A DNA stretch of 64,000 nucleotides. Source: Nocardia abscessus (GTDB lineage Bacteria; Actinomycetota; Actinomycetes; Mycobacteriales; Mycobacteriaceae). Of the stretch, positions 8,600 to 18,075 are shown piece by piece. The number at the start of each line of letters is the position of its first letter. Position 1 is the stretch's first letter. A model generated the notes under the pieces. That model was not told where the DNA came from and ran no database searches. It saw only the letters and a program-made list of their open reading frames with translations. The stretch spans positions 558,001-622,000 of the forward strand of contig NZ_JADLQO010000001.1 of assembly GCF_015477775.1 (NCBI RefSeq), given 5' to 3'. Made by a program: the position numbers and the translations under genes.

Positions 8600-10396
8600 C
8601 TATCCGCGCCCTTCCGTGATCGTGGCCGCCTCGACCTGGTCGATCGGCCGGTCCGGCCGGCCGGTCCGCATCCGGCGGTCGATGTAGTTCACCAGGTGGG
8701 TGAGCGGGATGGTGAGGATCAAATAGACCAGTCCGGCGGCCACCAGCGGCGACAGATTCCCGGTCTGCGCGTTGAGATCGCGGCCGACGGCGAACAGCTC
8801 GCGCTGGGTGGCGAGCAGGCCGAGGAAGTAGATCAGCGACGAGTCCTTGATCAGCGCGATGAACTGGTTCATCAGCGCCGGCAGCACCCGGCGCACGCCT
8901 TGCGGGATCACCACCAGCGTCATCGCCTGGCGGTAACCGAAACCGATCGCGCGCGCCGCCTCCAGCTGCCCGGCCTCGACCGATTGGATGCCGGAGCGGA
9001 AGATCTCGCCGATATAGGCCGACGCGAGCAATGCCAGCGCCACCGCACCGAGCCAATACGGGTTGTTGCCGGTGAGGTTGCGCACCACCGGGCCGACCCC
9101 GAGACCGATCAGCAGGATGATCACCACGGCGGGCAAGCCGCGGAAGATATCGGTGTACACCCTTGCCGGCCAGCGTAACCAGCGGGTCCGTGAGATCCCG
9201 GCGACCGCGAGCAGCATGCCGAGGACGGTGCCGAGCGCACCCGAGACCACCGCGAGGATCAAGGTATTCGGCAGACCGGTCTTGAACAGGTCAGGGAATG
9301 CCTTGCGGTACAGCGACCAGTCGAAGAACGTGTCCTTCAACTGCTGCACGGTGGATTTCGGCGCGTTCTGCTCCGACTCGCCCGTTTGCTTGCCCGCGGC
9401 CAGCGCGGCGAAGTCCGGCAGCTGCGGGGCGGGCGCGGCCTTGGAGCCCGGCTTCCAGCCCGGCGGCAGCTGCCGGGGCACCCACTGGGCGTAGAGCTCG
9501 GCGTAGGTGCCGTCCGCGATCACCGCGTCCAGACCGCTGTTGAGCGCGTCGATGAGCGGCTGGTTGTTCTTGGCGACCGCGTAGCCGACGAAGTTGTCCA
9601 GGCTGAAGGTGTTCTGCGACACCGATGTTCCGTCACCCGGCTTGATCGCGCCTTCCGCTTGAGCGGACGGGGCGACCCAGGCGTCCACCTGGCCGGACTT
9701 CAGGTTGGCGTAGGCGGTGTTGTAGTCCGGGAACTTCACCGGGTCCAGCCGCAGCTGGTTCACCACGAATTCGTCCTGCACCGTGCCCTGCACCACGGCG
9801 ATGCGAGTGCCCCGGTTCAGGTCGGAAAACCCTTTGATCGGACTGCCGTTCGGCACGACCAGGGAGAAATAGCCGAAGTCGTAGCCATTGGTGAAGCCGA
9901 CCAGCTGGCGGCGCGCGTCCGTAGTGGTGATGTTGGACGAACCCACGTCGAAACGGCCACCGGACACCTGGGCGAGCAGCCCGGCGAACTCGGTGCCGGA
10001 GAACTCCACCTGGAGGCCGAGCTTGGCGGCGATCACCTTCAGCAGCTCGTTGTCGAAGCCGGTGAACGTGCCCTGCTGGTCGACGCAGATGCTCGGCGGG
10101 GCGTCGGAGAGCGTGCCGACGCTGAGCTTGCCGGGGGTGATCAAGCCGAGCTTCGAGACGTCGATCGATGCCGGCGCCGCGGTGGTCGCGGTGGTGTAGC
10201 GGTCGCTGCCCGCGGCGGCCGATTCGGCCAGGTTGGTGGGTGCGGCGGAGGCGGCGGCCAGGCCGGGCGGTGCGCAGAGGTTGCGCTCGGTGGCCGCGTC
10301 GTCGGAGCCGGTACCGCACGCCGTCGCGCTGAGACCGACGGCAAGCAATAGCACGGCGATCAACGCACGAGACCGCACAGCGGGCAGAACAGCCAT
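8600..10396 (-). CDS. fused amino-acid-binding protein and permease (GlnP type)
   Basis: 598 residues. The N-terminus is a lipoprotein-like signal (hydrophobic core then LSATAC, probable lipidated Cys). Residues about 75-320 form a periplasmic-binding-protein type 2 domain (LITPGKLSVGTLSDAPPSIC, FDVGSSNITTTDARR). Residues about 350-590 form a HisM/GlnP-type permease with several membrane segments and the EAA loop EAARAIGFGYRQAM. The binding domain is thus covalently tied to the channel, as in GlnPQ of Firmicutes. An in-frame TTG nine bases upstream is possible, but AGGG spacing favours the ATG. Substrate is probably Glu, Gln or another polar amino acid. Confidence 0.9.
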   Translation of the reverse strand: MAVLPAVRSRALIAVLLLAVGLSATACGTGSDDAATERNLCAPPGLAAASAAPTNLAESAAAGSDRYTTATTAAPASIDVSKLGLITPGKLSVGTLSDAPPSICVDQQGTFTGFDNELLKVIAAKLGLQVEFSGTEFAGLLAQVSGGRFDVGSSNITTTDARRQLVGFTNGYDFGYFSLVVPNGSPIKGFSDLNRGTRIAVVQGTVQDEFVVNQLRLDPVKFPDYNTAYANLKSGQVDAWVAPSAQAEGAIKPGDGTSVSQNTFSLDNFVGYAVAKNNQPLIDALNSGLDAVIADGTYAELYAQWVPRQLPPGWKPGSKAAPAPQLPDFAALAAGKQTGESEQNAPKSTVQQLKDTFFDWSLYRKAFPDLFKTGLPNTLILAVVSGALGTVLGMLLAVAGISRTRWLRWPARVYTDIFRGLPAVVIILLIGLGVGPVVRNLTGNNPYWLGAVALALLASAYIGEIFRSGIQSVEAGQLEAARAIGFGYRQAMTLVVIPQGVRRVLPALMNQFIALIKDSSLIYFLGLLATQRELFAVGRDLNAQTGNLSPLVAAGLVYLILTIPLTHLVNYIDRRMRTGRPDRPIDQVEAATITEGRG

Positions 10397-10545
10397 GACG
10401 GACAACCCTAGCCGCGAGAATCTGCTAATTCACAGCTACCCCGAGGCGGGCGGCCCGCGCGGCCATGCCCGGCCTGCGGTCGAGATTTCGATCAGCCTGA
10501 TCCTAATTCCGCGCCATGGTGCGACGGCCGCCAGGCAATCCCGGC

Positions 10546-11340
10546 TCAGGCCAGTCCGCTGACCGGCTCCGGGTTGACCTCGTCGCGCCACCGGACGGCC
10601 GTCGCGACCTCGCTCAGGTCGTAGTCCGGCCCGCTGACCCCGATGGTGAAGGTCGTCACGCCCGCCTCGACGAAGGCCGGGGCCTTCGCCAGGCCCGGCC
10701 ACTGCACCGAGCGCTCGATGCGCGCCTGGTCGGTACCGACGGCGGCGCAGTGCTCGGCGAGCACCTTGTTCTTGTGCGCGAGCACGTCCAGGTCGGCGAA
10801 GGTGTGCCACATGTCGGCGTACTGCGCGACCAACCGCAACGTCTTCTTCTCGCCACCTCCGCCGATCAGGATCGGAAGGTCGCGGGTGGGCCGCGGATTC
10901 AGCTTCGGCAGCCGGGCGCTGATCCGGGCCAGGTTCTCCTTCAGCAGCTCGAGCCTGCTGCCCGGCGTGCCGAAGTCGTAGCCGTACTCGTCGTAGTCCT
11001 TCTGGAACCAGCCCGCGCCGATACCGAGGATGAGCCGGCCGCCGCTGATGTGGTCGACGGTGCGCGCCATATCGGCCAGCAGGTCGGGATTGCGGTAACC
11101 GCCACCGGTGACCAGCGCGCCGATCTCCACCCGCTCGGTCTGCTCGGCGAACGCGCCCAGCATCGTCCAGCACTCGAAGTGCGCACCGTCGGGGTCTCCC
11201 GTGAGCGGGTAGAAGTGATCCCAGTTGAACACGATGTCGACACCCGCGTCCTCACAGCGCAGCACGGCGTCGCGGATGAGCCCGTATTCCGGCGCGTGCT
11301 GCGGCTGCAGCTGAACTCCGATACGAACTGGACGACTCAT
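10546..11340 (-). CDS. LLM-class F420-dependent oxidoreductase
   Basis: 264 residues, a luciferase-like TIM-barrel enzyme. Typical segments are VRIGVQLQPQHAPEY at the N-terminus, FNWDHFYPL, LGALVTG-like GALVTGGGYRNPDLLADM, and ISGGRLILGIGAGWFQKDYDEYG. The closest general type is the TIGR03560-like F420-dependent group in mycolic-acid actinomycetes. It transfers hydride with coenzyme F420; the substrate is unknown. It is monocistronic on the minus strand and divergent from the PucR-type regulator, with about 125 bases between the starts. Confidence 0.88.
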   Translation of the reverse strand: MSRPVRIGVQLQPQHAPEYGLIRDAVLRCEDAGVDIVFNWDHFYPLTGDPDGAHFECWTMLGAFAEQTERVEIGALVTGGGYRNPDLLADMARTVDHISGGRLILGIGAGWFQKDYDEYGYDFGTPGSRLELLKENLARISARLPKLNPRPTRDLPILIGGGGEKKTLRLVAQYADMWHTFADLDVLAHKNKVLAEHCAAVGTDQARIERSVQWPGLAKAPAFVEAGVTTFTIGVSGPDYDLSEVATAVRWRDEVNPEPVSGLA

Positions 11341-11466
11341 GACATGCTCCTCGTCGCTCGGCCTGCCCCCGCTCCGAGGCTACCGGCGCGGTCGGATGCC
11401 CGCAGGTAGCCGCTCGGTGCGAGCTAGGTTGGGGCGCGTGCCGAGGTGGCGGATGGAGGTGTCGGT

Positions 11467-12726
11467 GTGGCCGACGGCGACGACGAGGTGGTTCGCGCGG
11501 TCGTCTCGGCGATCCTGCGCGATCGCGACCAGCTGATCGCCGAGCTGTCGGCGGTCATCCGCGCGCAGGTGACCGCGCTCGACCTGGACGCCCGCCTGCG
11601 GGGCTTGTTCGAAGCGGGCACCACCGACAACCTGATGGCGGTGCTCGACTTCGTACAGAACGACGCCGCCGAGCACGACGTGCACGCCCCGGCCCGGGCG
11701 CTGGTGTACGCGCGCACGCTCGCCCAGCGTGACGTACCGCTGTCGGCGTTGATTCGCGCGTACCGCGTCGGACACGCCGGTTTCCTCGAACTCGCGATGC
11801 GCTACGCGGTGGACCTGGGCGGTTCCGGCAGCGCGGCGGCCATCATCCGGCTCGTCAATCGCAGCGCCGTGTACATCGACCAGGTGTGCGAGCACGTCGG
11901 CGTGGCCTACGAACAGGAGCGCGACCGGTGGGTGGGCAGTCGCAGCGGGCTGCGGCAGGAGTGGGTGGCACGGGTACTCGACGGCACGGTCGAAGACATC
12001 GGCCAGGCCGAGCGAGTGCTGCGCTATCCCCTGACCGGGCGCCACGTCGCGGTGAATGCCTGGACCGATCCGCATATCTCGGCGCGAGCCGCGGTGGACG
12101 TCCTCGATGCCGTTCGGGCGGCGCTGGTCCCGCTGTTCGGCAACCCGCGCAGGGCGTTGCTGGTGCCGACCGACGAACGCGAAGTCCGGCTGTGGTTCGC
12201 CATTTCCCGTGACACGAAGATCGACGTCGACGCCGTCGAGCGCGCGCTGTCGGCCTTGTCGCTACCGGCGCGGGTCGCGATCGGCGGGTGCGGCGCGGGC
12301 GTCGCGGGATTCCGTCGAAGCCTGCGCCGAGCCGACCGGGTACGCGAACTCGTGCTGCTCGCCGGACCGGAGGCGCCGCGGGCGGTGTCGCACGACCAGG
12401 TGGCGGCCATCGCGCTGCTGGGCGGCGACATCGATGAACTGCGCCACTACGTGGCCGATTACCTGGGTGCACTCGCCACCGACACCCAGCGCAATCTCTG
12501 GCTGCGCGAAACCCTGCGCGTCTTCATTGCCAACAACCGCGGTTACGCCGCGGCCGCGCAGGAACTTGCCGTGCACCGCAACACCGTTCAGTACCGAGTG
12601 GCGCAGGCGCTCGACCTGATCGGCCACGCCTTCGACGATCACGACCGCACGCTGCACCTGCACCTGGCGTTGGAAGCCGCGCGCTGGCTGGGGCCCGCGG
12701 TGCTGCGGCCGGGCCCGTCGGTCTGA
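11467..12726 (+). CDS. PucR/CdaR-family helix-turn-helix transcriptional regulator
   Basis: 419 residues from the GTG at 11467, which has a GGAGG ribosome binding site seven bases away; a GTG at 11446 is in frame but poorly placed. The N-terminal about 170 residues are a helical RsbR-like sensor region, the middle is a GGDEF-derived CdaR domain, and the C-terminus is a PucR-type HTH_30 (AAAQELAVHRNTVQYRVAQA). Such proteins usually regulate adjacent catabolic genes; the downstream phosphotriesterase-like gene is the natural candidate. Cytoplasmic. Confidence 0.88.
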   Translation: MADGDDEVVRAVVSAILRDRDQLIAELSAVIRAQVTALDLDARLRGLFEAGTTDNLMAVLDFVQNDAAEHDVHAPARALVYARTLAQRDVPLSALIRAYRVGHAGFLELAMRYAVDLGGSGSAAAIIRLVNRSAVYIDQVCEHVGVAYEQERDRWVGSRSGLRQEWVARVLDGTVEDIGQAERVLRYPLTGRHVAVNAWTDPHISARAAVDVLDAVRAALVPLFGNPRRALLVPTDEREVRLWFAISRDTKIDVDAVERALSALSLPARVAIGGCGAGVAGFRRSLRRADRVRELVLLAGPEAPRAVSHDQVAAIALLGGDIDELRHYVADYLGALATDTQRNLWLRETLRVFIANNRGYAAAAQELAVHRNTVQYRVAQALDLIGHAFDDHDRTLHLHLALEAARWLGPAVLRPGPSV

Positions 12727-12792
12727 GCAACCGATTGTGCGCTCCGCACGAAAGTTGTACGAAGTTTCAGCCTCGCCGAATATGGCCCACCT

Positions 12793-12825
12793 CACATTCC
12801 GGTTCGTAGCATTCCCCCGAATGTG
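12793..12825 (+). promoter_or_regulatory. inverted repeat upstream of the lactonase gene
   Basis: CACATTC (12793-12799) and GAATGTG (12819-12825) are perfect 7-base arms separated by 19 bases, in the 123-base gap between the PucR-type regulator and the phosphotriesterase-like gene. The position suits a regulator site near the promoter; assignment to the PucR protein is inference. Confidence 0.35.
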
Positions 12826-12849
12826 GAGCTCAGATGAGGAGAAACCGCT

Positions 12850-13836
12850 GTGGCACAGCTGGAAACCGCGCGCGGCCCGATCGACACCGCTGATATCGGA
12901 GTGACATTGATGCACGAGCACGTTTTCGTGCTCACGGGGGACATCCAGCAGAACTATCCGGCCGAATGGGGGTCCGAGGACGAACGCGTCGCCGACGCCG
13001 TACGGCGGTTGCGCGTCGCGTACGACGCTGGTGTGCGCACGGTCGTCGACCTCACGGTGGTCGGGCTGGGCCGCTACATCCCGCGGATTCAGCGGATCGC
13101 CGAGCAGTTGCCGCTGAACCTGGTGGTGGCCACCGGGGTCTACACCTACGGCGACGTCCCGTTCTTCTTCCACTACCGTGGCCCCGCCTTGAACGAGATC
13201 GTCGGCGCGCAGGTCCCCGACCCGATGGTCGACATGTTCGTCGGCGACATCCGCGACGGCATCGCCGGCACCGGGGTGAAGGCGGGGATGCTCAAATGCG
13301 CCATCGACCGGCAAGGGCTGACTCCGGGCGTCGAACGGGTGATGCGCGCGGTCGCCGCAGCCCATCTCGAGACCGGCGTCCCGATCACCGTGCACACTCA
13401 TCCGGAGTCCCGCACCGGGCTCGACGTGAAGCGCGTGATGTGCGACGAGGAAGGCGTCGATCCCGGCCGCATCGTGCTCGGTCACAGCGGCGACACCACC
13501 GATTGCGATCACCTCGCCGAACTCGCCGACGCCGGATTCGTGCTCGGCATGGACCGCTTCGGCATCAACCTCGACACCACCTTCGAAGCCCGTGCGGACA
13601 CCCTGATCGAAATGGTGCGCCGCGGCTACACCGACCGGATGGTGCTCTCCCAGGACGCGAGCTGCTACCTCGACTGGATCGAGCCGGCCGCCATGGCCGC
13701 CCTGCCGCAGTGGCACTACACCCATCTGTTCGACGACGTGTTTCCCTACGCGCTACGACAGGGCGTCACCGAGGAGCAGATCGACACCATGCTCGTCGAA
13801 GTCCCGCGCGCGTTCTTCGAGGTTCGAACACGCTGA
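12850..13836 (+). CDS. phosphotriesterase-like lactonase (PTE family amidohydrolase)
   Basis: 328 residues, standard PTE-like lactonase length. The binuclear metal ligands are visible: His22 and His24 (MHEHVF), the bridging carboxylated Lys149 (GMLKCAID), His182 (ITVHTHPE), His212 (LGHSGDT) and Asp269 (LSQDAS). The family hydrolyses lactones, including acyl-homoserine lactones in some members, and promiscuously organophosphates. The GTG start has a GAGGAG ribosome binding site. It probably forms a regulatory unit with the upstream PucR-type gene. Confidence 0.9.
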   Translation: MAQLETARGPIDTADIGVTLMHEHVFVLTGDIQQNYPAEWGSEDERVADAVRRLRVAYDAGVRTVVDLTVVGLGRYIPRIQRIAEQLPLNLVVATGVYTYGDVPFFFHYRGPALNEIVGAQVPDPMVDMFVGDIRDGIAGTGVKAGMLKCAIDRQGLTPGVERVMRAVAAAHLETGVPITVHTHPESRTGLDVKRVMCDEEGVDPGRIVLGHSGDTTDCDHLAELADAGFVLGMDRFGINLDTTFEARADTLIEMVRRGYTDRMVLSQDASCYLDWIEPAAMAALPQWHYTHLFDDVFPYALRQGVTEEQIDTMLVEVPRAFFEVRTR

Positions 13837-13930
13837 CGTGGCTCATCCTCGCCCGGCCGGATAGGATCGCCGCTCAACCCTTACTCGGATCGTCCGGCAC
13901 GTTCCTGCCGGGATGGGATGTGAATTCGGC

Positions 13931-15013
<1,083 letters not shown>

Positions 15014-15136
15014 CTCACCGCCGGGCCGGCGCGCCGATGGCGCTGAGCTCGGCGGTCTCGCCGCCCGCACTCCGGCCGGGGTGCGCCGCGGCTCGGCGCC
15101 TGCGTCCGGCTCGCGCCGTGCGCGGGCCCGGCGCGA

Positions 15137-15667
15137 TCAGTCCGTCGCGTTCGATCGGCGGCGTTCGCGCCGCCGGTGCCCATACTCCTCGTTGAGCCGC
15201 ACGCCCAGTTCCTCCAGTTCGATCTCGCGGCCGGATGCGCTGCGCACCTGCACCCGCACCGGAGCGCCGGTCGCCTCCTCGACCAAGAGCAGCGGCGCGG
15301 GGCCCGGTTGCAGGTAGGCGTCACCCCACTGCATGAGCGCGAGCACGGCGGGCAGCAGATCCCGTCCCATCCGGGTGAGCACGTATTCGTGCCGGGTGCG
15401 TTTGCCTTCCTCCTGGTAGGGCTGTTTCGTCAGCAAGCCCGCCTCGGTGAGCTTGCGCAACTGCGCCGCGGCGGCCGCGTCGGTGATGCCGACCCGGCTG
15501 GCGAACCCGTCGAAGCGTCGGGTCCCGTAGTACGCCTCGCGCAGGATGAGCACCGCCGAGCGCGTGCCGACGATGTCCATCGCCTTCGCGATCGAGCATT
15601 CATCGGCCTTCCACGCGCTGAGATCGGCCAACGGTCCTTCCATCACGGCTGCCATGACGAACATCAT
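15137..15667 (-). CDS. HxlR-family transcriptional regulator
   Basis: 176 residues from the ATG at 15667; further in-frame ATGs nearby and a TTG at 15688 make the exact start uncertain. The winged-helix HxlR domain covers about residues 15-110, with CSIAKAMDIVGTRSAVLILR, the RRFDGFASRVGITDAAAAAQLRKL recognition helix region and YVLTRMGRDLLPAVLAL. HxlR proteins are small dimeric regulators responding to aldehydes, quinones or redox signals. It is divergent from the thiolase gene, and a strong dyad lies between them. Confidence 0.87.
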   Translation of the reverse strand: MMFVMAAVMEGPLADLSAWKADECSIAKAMDIVGTRSAVLILREAYYGTRRFDGFASRVGITDAAAAAQLRKLTEAGLLTKQPYQEEGKRTRHEYVLTRMGRDLLPAVLALMQWGDAYLQPGPAPLLLVEEATGAPVRVQVRSASGREIELEELGVRLNEEYGHRRRERRRSNATD

Positions 15668-15685
15668 ACCGATGCTGACTTGCCT

Positions 15686-15721
15686 CAACTATTGTCAGAT
15701 GTAATCTGACTATGTGTTGAT
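15686..15721. promoter_or_regulatory. dyad operator between HxlR and thiolase genes
   Basis: A perfect inverted repeat GTCAGAT-GTA-ATCTGAC at 15695-15711 is flanked by outer arms TCAAC (15686-15690) and GTTGA (15717-15721), nearly symmetric around the same centre. It sits in the roughly 100-base gap between the divergent starts, a typical site for autoregulation and control of the neighbouring gene. Confidence 0.6.
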
Positions 15722-15766
15722 AGAGCCAGGCATGGCGGCCGGGCTCTCGGTCCGGAAGGAAGCACC

Positions 15767-16936
15767 ATGAGAGACGCGGTGATCGTCGAAGCGGTACGCA
15801 CCCCGATCGGCAAAGGCAAGCCGAACGGCGCACTGCACAATGTCAACGCGGTGGATCTGCTTGCCCACAGCCTGCGCGAGGTGGTGGAGCGCAGCGGGAT
15901 CGATCCCGCCCTCATCGACGACGTGATCGGCGGCGTCGTCACCCAATTCGGCGAGCAGGGCGCGAATATGACCAGGCGGGCCGCGCTGGCCGCCGGATAC
16001 CCCGAATCCGTTCCCGCCACCACCGTCGACCGGCAGTGCGGCAGCAGCCAGCAGGCGATCCACTTCGCCGCGCAAGGCGTGATCGCGGGCGCCTACGACA
16101 TCGTGGTCGCCGCGGGCGTGGAGTCGATGGGCCGGATTCCCATGGGCGCCAATCTGGTCGGCTCGGACGACATCTCCGGCGTCGGTTTCACCGAGCGATA
16201 CCCGGAGGGCTTGGTGTCGCAGGGCATCAGCGCCGAGCTGATCGCGGCCGAGTGGGGGCTCACCCGTACCCAACTGGACGAGTTCGCGCTCGCCAGCCAC
16301 GAGAAAGCGGCACTCGCCACCAAGAACGGCTTGTTCGCCAAGGAACTCGCGCCGATCAACGGACTCGCCACCGACGAGGGCATCCGGGTCGGCAGCACGC
16401 TGGAGACCCTGGGCGCACTCCGTCCCGCCTACTACGATCCGGCCATGGCCGCCCGCTTCCCGCAGATCGGCTGGGCGATCACGGCGGCGACGGCCAGCCA
16501 GGTCAGCGACGGCAGCGCGGCGGTGCTCATCATGACCAGCGAGCGCGCGAAGGAACTCGGCTTACGACCGCTGGCCCGGCTGCACAGCTTCGCGGTGGCC
16601 GGTGACGACCCGTTGCTGATGCTCACCGCCGTGATCCCGGCGACCGCCAAGGTGTTGCGGCGCGCCGGTTTGCAGCTGTCCGACATCGATCTGATCGAGA
16701 TCAACGAGGCCTTCTCGCCGGTGGTGCTGGCCTGGGCGCAGGACACCGGCGCGGATCTGGCGAAGGTCAACGTCAACGGCGGCGCGATCGCCATCGGCCA
16801 CCCGCTCGGCGCGTCCGGCGCACGCCTGATGACCACGCTGGTACACGCCATGCAGGAACGCGGCGCCCGCTACGGCCTGCAAACCATGTGCGAAGCAGGC
16901 GGATTGGCGAACGCCACCATCATCGAAAGGTTGTGA
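15767..16936 (+). CDS. thiolase family acetyl-CoA acyltransferase (FadA-like)
   Basis: 389 residues, normal thiolase length. The nucleophilic Cys is Cys91 (VDRQCGSSQQ), the GHPLGASGAR block carries the catalytic His, and CEAGGLANATIIERL has the second Cys. Thiolases cleave 3-ketoacyl-CoA with CoA, or condense acetyl-CoA units; NVNGGAIAIGHPLG fits the degradative class. It sits alone with the divergent HxlR regulator, with no adjacent acyl-CoA dehydrogenase or hydratase, so the pathway is not evident. Cytoplasmic. Confidence 0.93.
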   Translation: MRDAVIVEAVRTPIGKGKPNGALHNVNAVDLLAHSLREVVERSGIDPALIDDVIGGVVTQFGEQGANMTRRAALAAGYPESVPATTVDRQCGSSQQAIHFAAQGVIAGAYDIVVAAGVESMGRIPMGANLVGSDDISGVGFTERYPEGLVSQGISAELIAAEWGLTRTQLDEFALASHEKAALATKNGLFAKELAPINGLATDEGIRVGSTLETLGALRPAYYDPAMAARFPQIGWAITAATASQVSDGSAAVLIMTSERAKELGLRPLARLHSFAVAGDDPLLMLTAVIPATAKVLRRAGLQLSDIDLIEINEAFSPVVLAWAQDTGADLAKVNVNGGAIAIGHPLGASGARLMTTLVHAMQERGARYGLQTMCEAGGLANATIIERL

Positions 16937-16941
16937 TCCCG

Positions 16942-16982
16942 ACGCCACCGGCGTGTGTTCGTCGAGCTCCCAGACGAACACA
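16942..16982 (+). terminator. paired hairpins after the thiolase gene
   Basis: Five bases after the stop there is a small hairpin ACGCC-ACC-GGCGT (16942-16954), followed at once by a second stem GTGTTCGTC (16955-16963) / GACGAACAC (16973-16981). The layout matches the hairpin pairs after other genes in this window. Confidence 0.55.
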
Positions 16983-17167
16983 TGACGGACGGCGGGCATC
17001 AGCACACCGAGTACTACGAGGACTTCGGCTATCTGCGGAAGGGTTCGGCGCCTCTGGTGCTCAACAGTCCGCACGGGGGCATGCCGCAGCCGTAGAGCCA
17101 CCCGGGGCCGCTCCGCGCTTCCCCGGGGCGGTCAGGTTTTCGAGGTGCGAGCTGGGCGGTGAACACG

Positions 17168-17184
17168 CCGCGACGAAGTCGCGG
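17168..17184 (-). terminator. hairpin directly after a membrane-protein gene
   Basis: CCGCGAC-GAA-GTCGCGG is a perfect 7-base stem four bases beyond the stop of the minus-strand membrane protein. In that gene's direction it is followed by CGTGTTC, as in the hairpin repeats at 24.0 and 27.9 kb. Confidence 0.5.
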
Positions 17185-17188
17185 CCGA

Positions 17189-17503
17189 TCAAAGCGACAC
17201 GAGCACCACCGCGATCAGAAGGCCGACCAACCACGACTCGATGATCAAAGGGACTGCGATGAGCGGAGTCCAGGCGATCGGCCTTTTGTCGCGTACTCTC
17301 TCCAGCACCGCGGCGACCGCCGCGAGCACCGACGCCGCGATGCCGGTCCACGCGATGACCTGTGCCCACGGCAGATACTCGACGCCGCGGCCGTCGCGGC
17401 CGTCGCGCGCGAGCACTTCGTAGAGCGGGACGAAAGAGGCGATCAGCCAGCCGAATCCGAGGACGATCACCGAACCCAGCGCCACGCGCAAGGCATCGGT
17501 CAT
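17189..17503 (-). CDS. small integral membrane protein, 104 aa
   Basis: 104 residues from the ATG at 17503; an ATG eight codons upstream (17527) would add an Arg-rich MAWRFRRR leader. Three hydrophobic segments are visible (ALGSVIVLGFGWLIASFV, a central IAWTGIAASVLAAVAAVL and a C-terminal LIIESWLVGLLIAVVL). No family recognised and no catalytic motif. It follows another small membrane-protein gene on the same strand by 68 bases, so the two may be cotranscribed. Confidence 0.6.
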   Translation of the reverse strand: MTDALRVALGSVIVLGFGWLIASFVPLYEVLARDGRDGRGVEYLPWAQVIAWTGIAASVLAAVAAVLERVRDKRPIAWTPLIAVPLIIESWLVGLLIAVVLVSL

Positions 17504-17571
17504 TCGCCGCCGGAACCGCCACGCCATACCTTCAGCATGACCGCAGCGAGGCCGTCCGGCATTTCGACGGA

Positions 17572-17970
17572 TCAGGCTCCCGGGTAGACCTCGGACGCGA
17601 GCGCGAGGCCGCCGCAGAACGAGGCGATGATCAGCGCCATCGCCAGCACCGGCCAGTACCACATGTACCAGCGCTTGACGGCGGCCAGGATGAGCATCCC
17701 GGTCGCGCCGACGATCGCGAACGCGGTCCCGCCCCACGACACCGCGAAGGCCCAGCCCAAGTAGTCGGTGCGGCAGTTGTCCGGCCCACACGGATCGGTG
17801 GCGAAGGCGAAGAAAACGGTGAAGTAGGCGGCGGCCAGGCCGAGCACGGCCGCGACGCAATACAGCACGACGGCGAGCACGACGTCCCAAGTCCGCACCG
17901 GCCGCTGCCCCACGGGCCCCGTGGGCGTGCCGTAGGGCGGCCAGGGCTGTGCGGTACCGGTCTGGATCAT
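17572..17970 (-). CDS. small integral membrane protein, 132 aa
   Basis: 132 residues. A Pro/Gly-rich cytoplasmic N-terminus (TAQPWPPYGTPTGPVG) precedes four probable membrane helices, with a short loop containing two Cys (DPCGPDNC) between the first two. This general form (Pro-rich head, four helices) is common among uncharacterised actinobacterial membrane proteins. It is divergent from menC, about 105 bases apart. Function unknown. Confidence 0.65.
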   Translation of the reverse strand: MIQTGTAQPWPPYGTPTGPVGQRPVRTWDVVLAVVLYCVAAVLGLAAAYFTVFFAFATDPCGPDNCRTDYLGWAFAVSWGGTAFAIVGATGMLILAAVKRWYMWYWPVLAMALIIASFCGGLALASEVYPGA

Positions 17971-18075
17971 GCCTCGACGATCCCGCTCCGGCCGCCATCC
18001 CGACTCCGGGAAACTACTCGAGTCCGCATGCGCAATCCCCCGATCGGTTGCGGCGGCCGAATAAGCTGGGCGGCG

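Noticed and set aside
16955..17095. Small open frame (37 codons from ATG 16982, or 46 from GTG 16955) after the thiolase gene
   Set aside because: It overlaps the paired hairpins that follow the thiolase stop and has no ribosome binding site; probably terminator sequence, although the encoded peptide is not low in complexity.
17362..18075. Long N-terminal extension of menC
   Set aside because: It is antisense to a real small membrane-protein gene and lacks family similarity; the conserved MenC start is at 18076.
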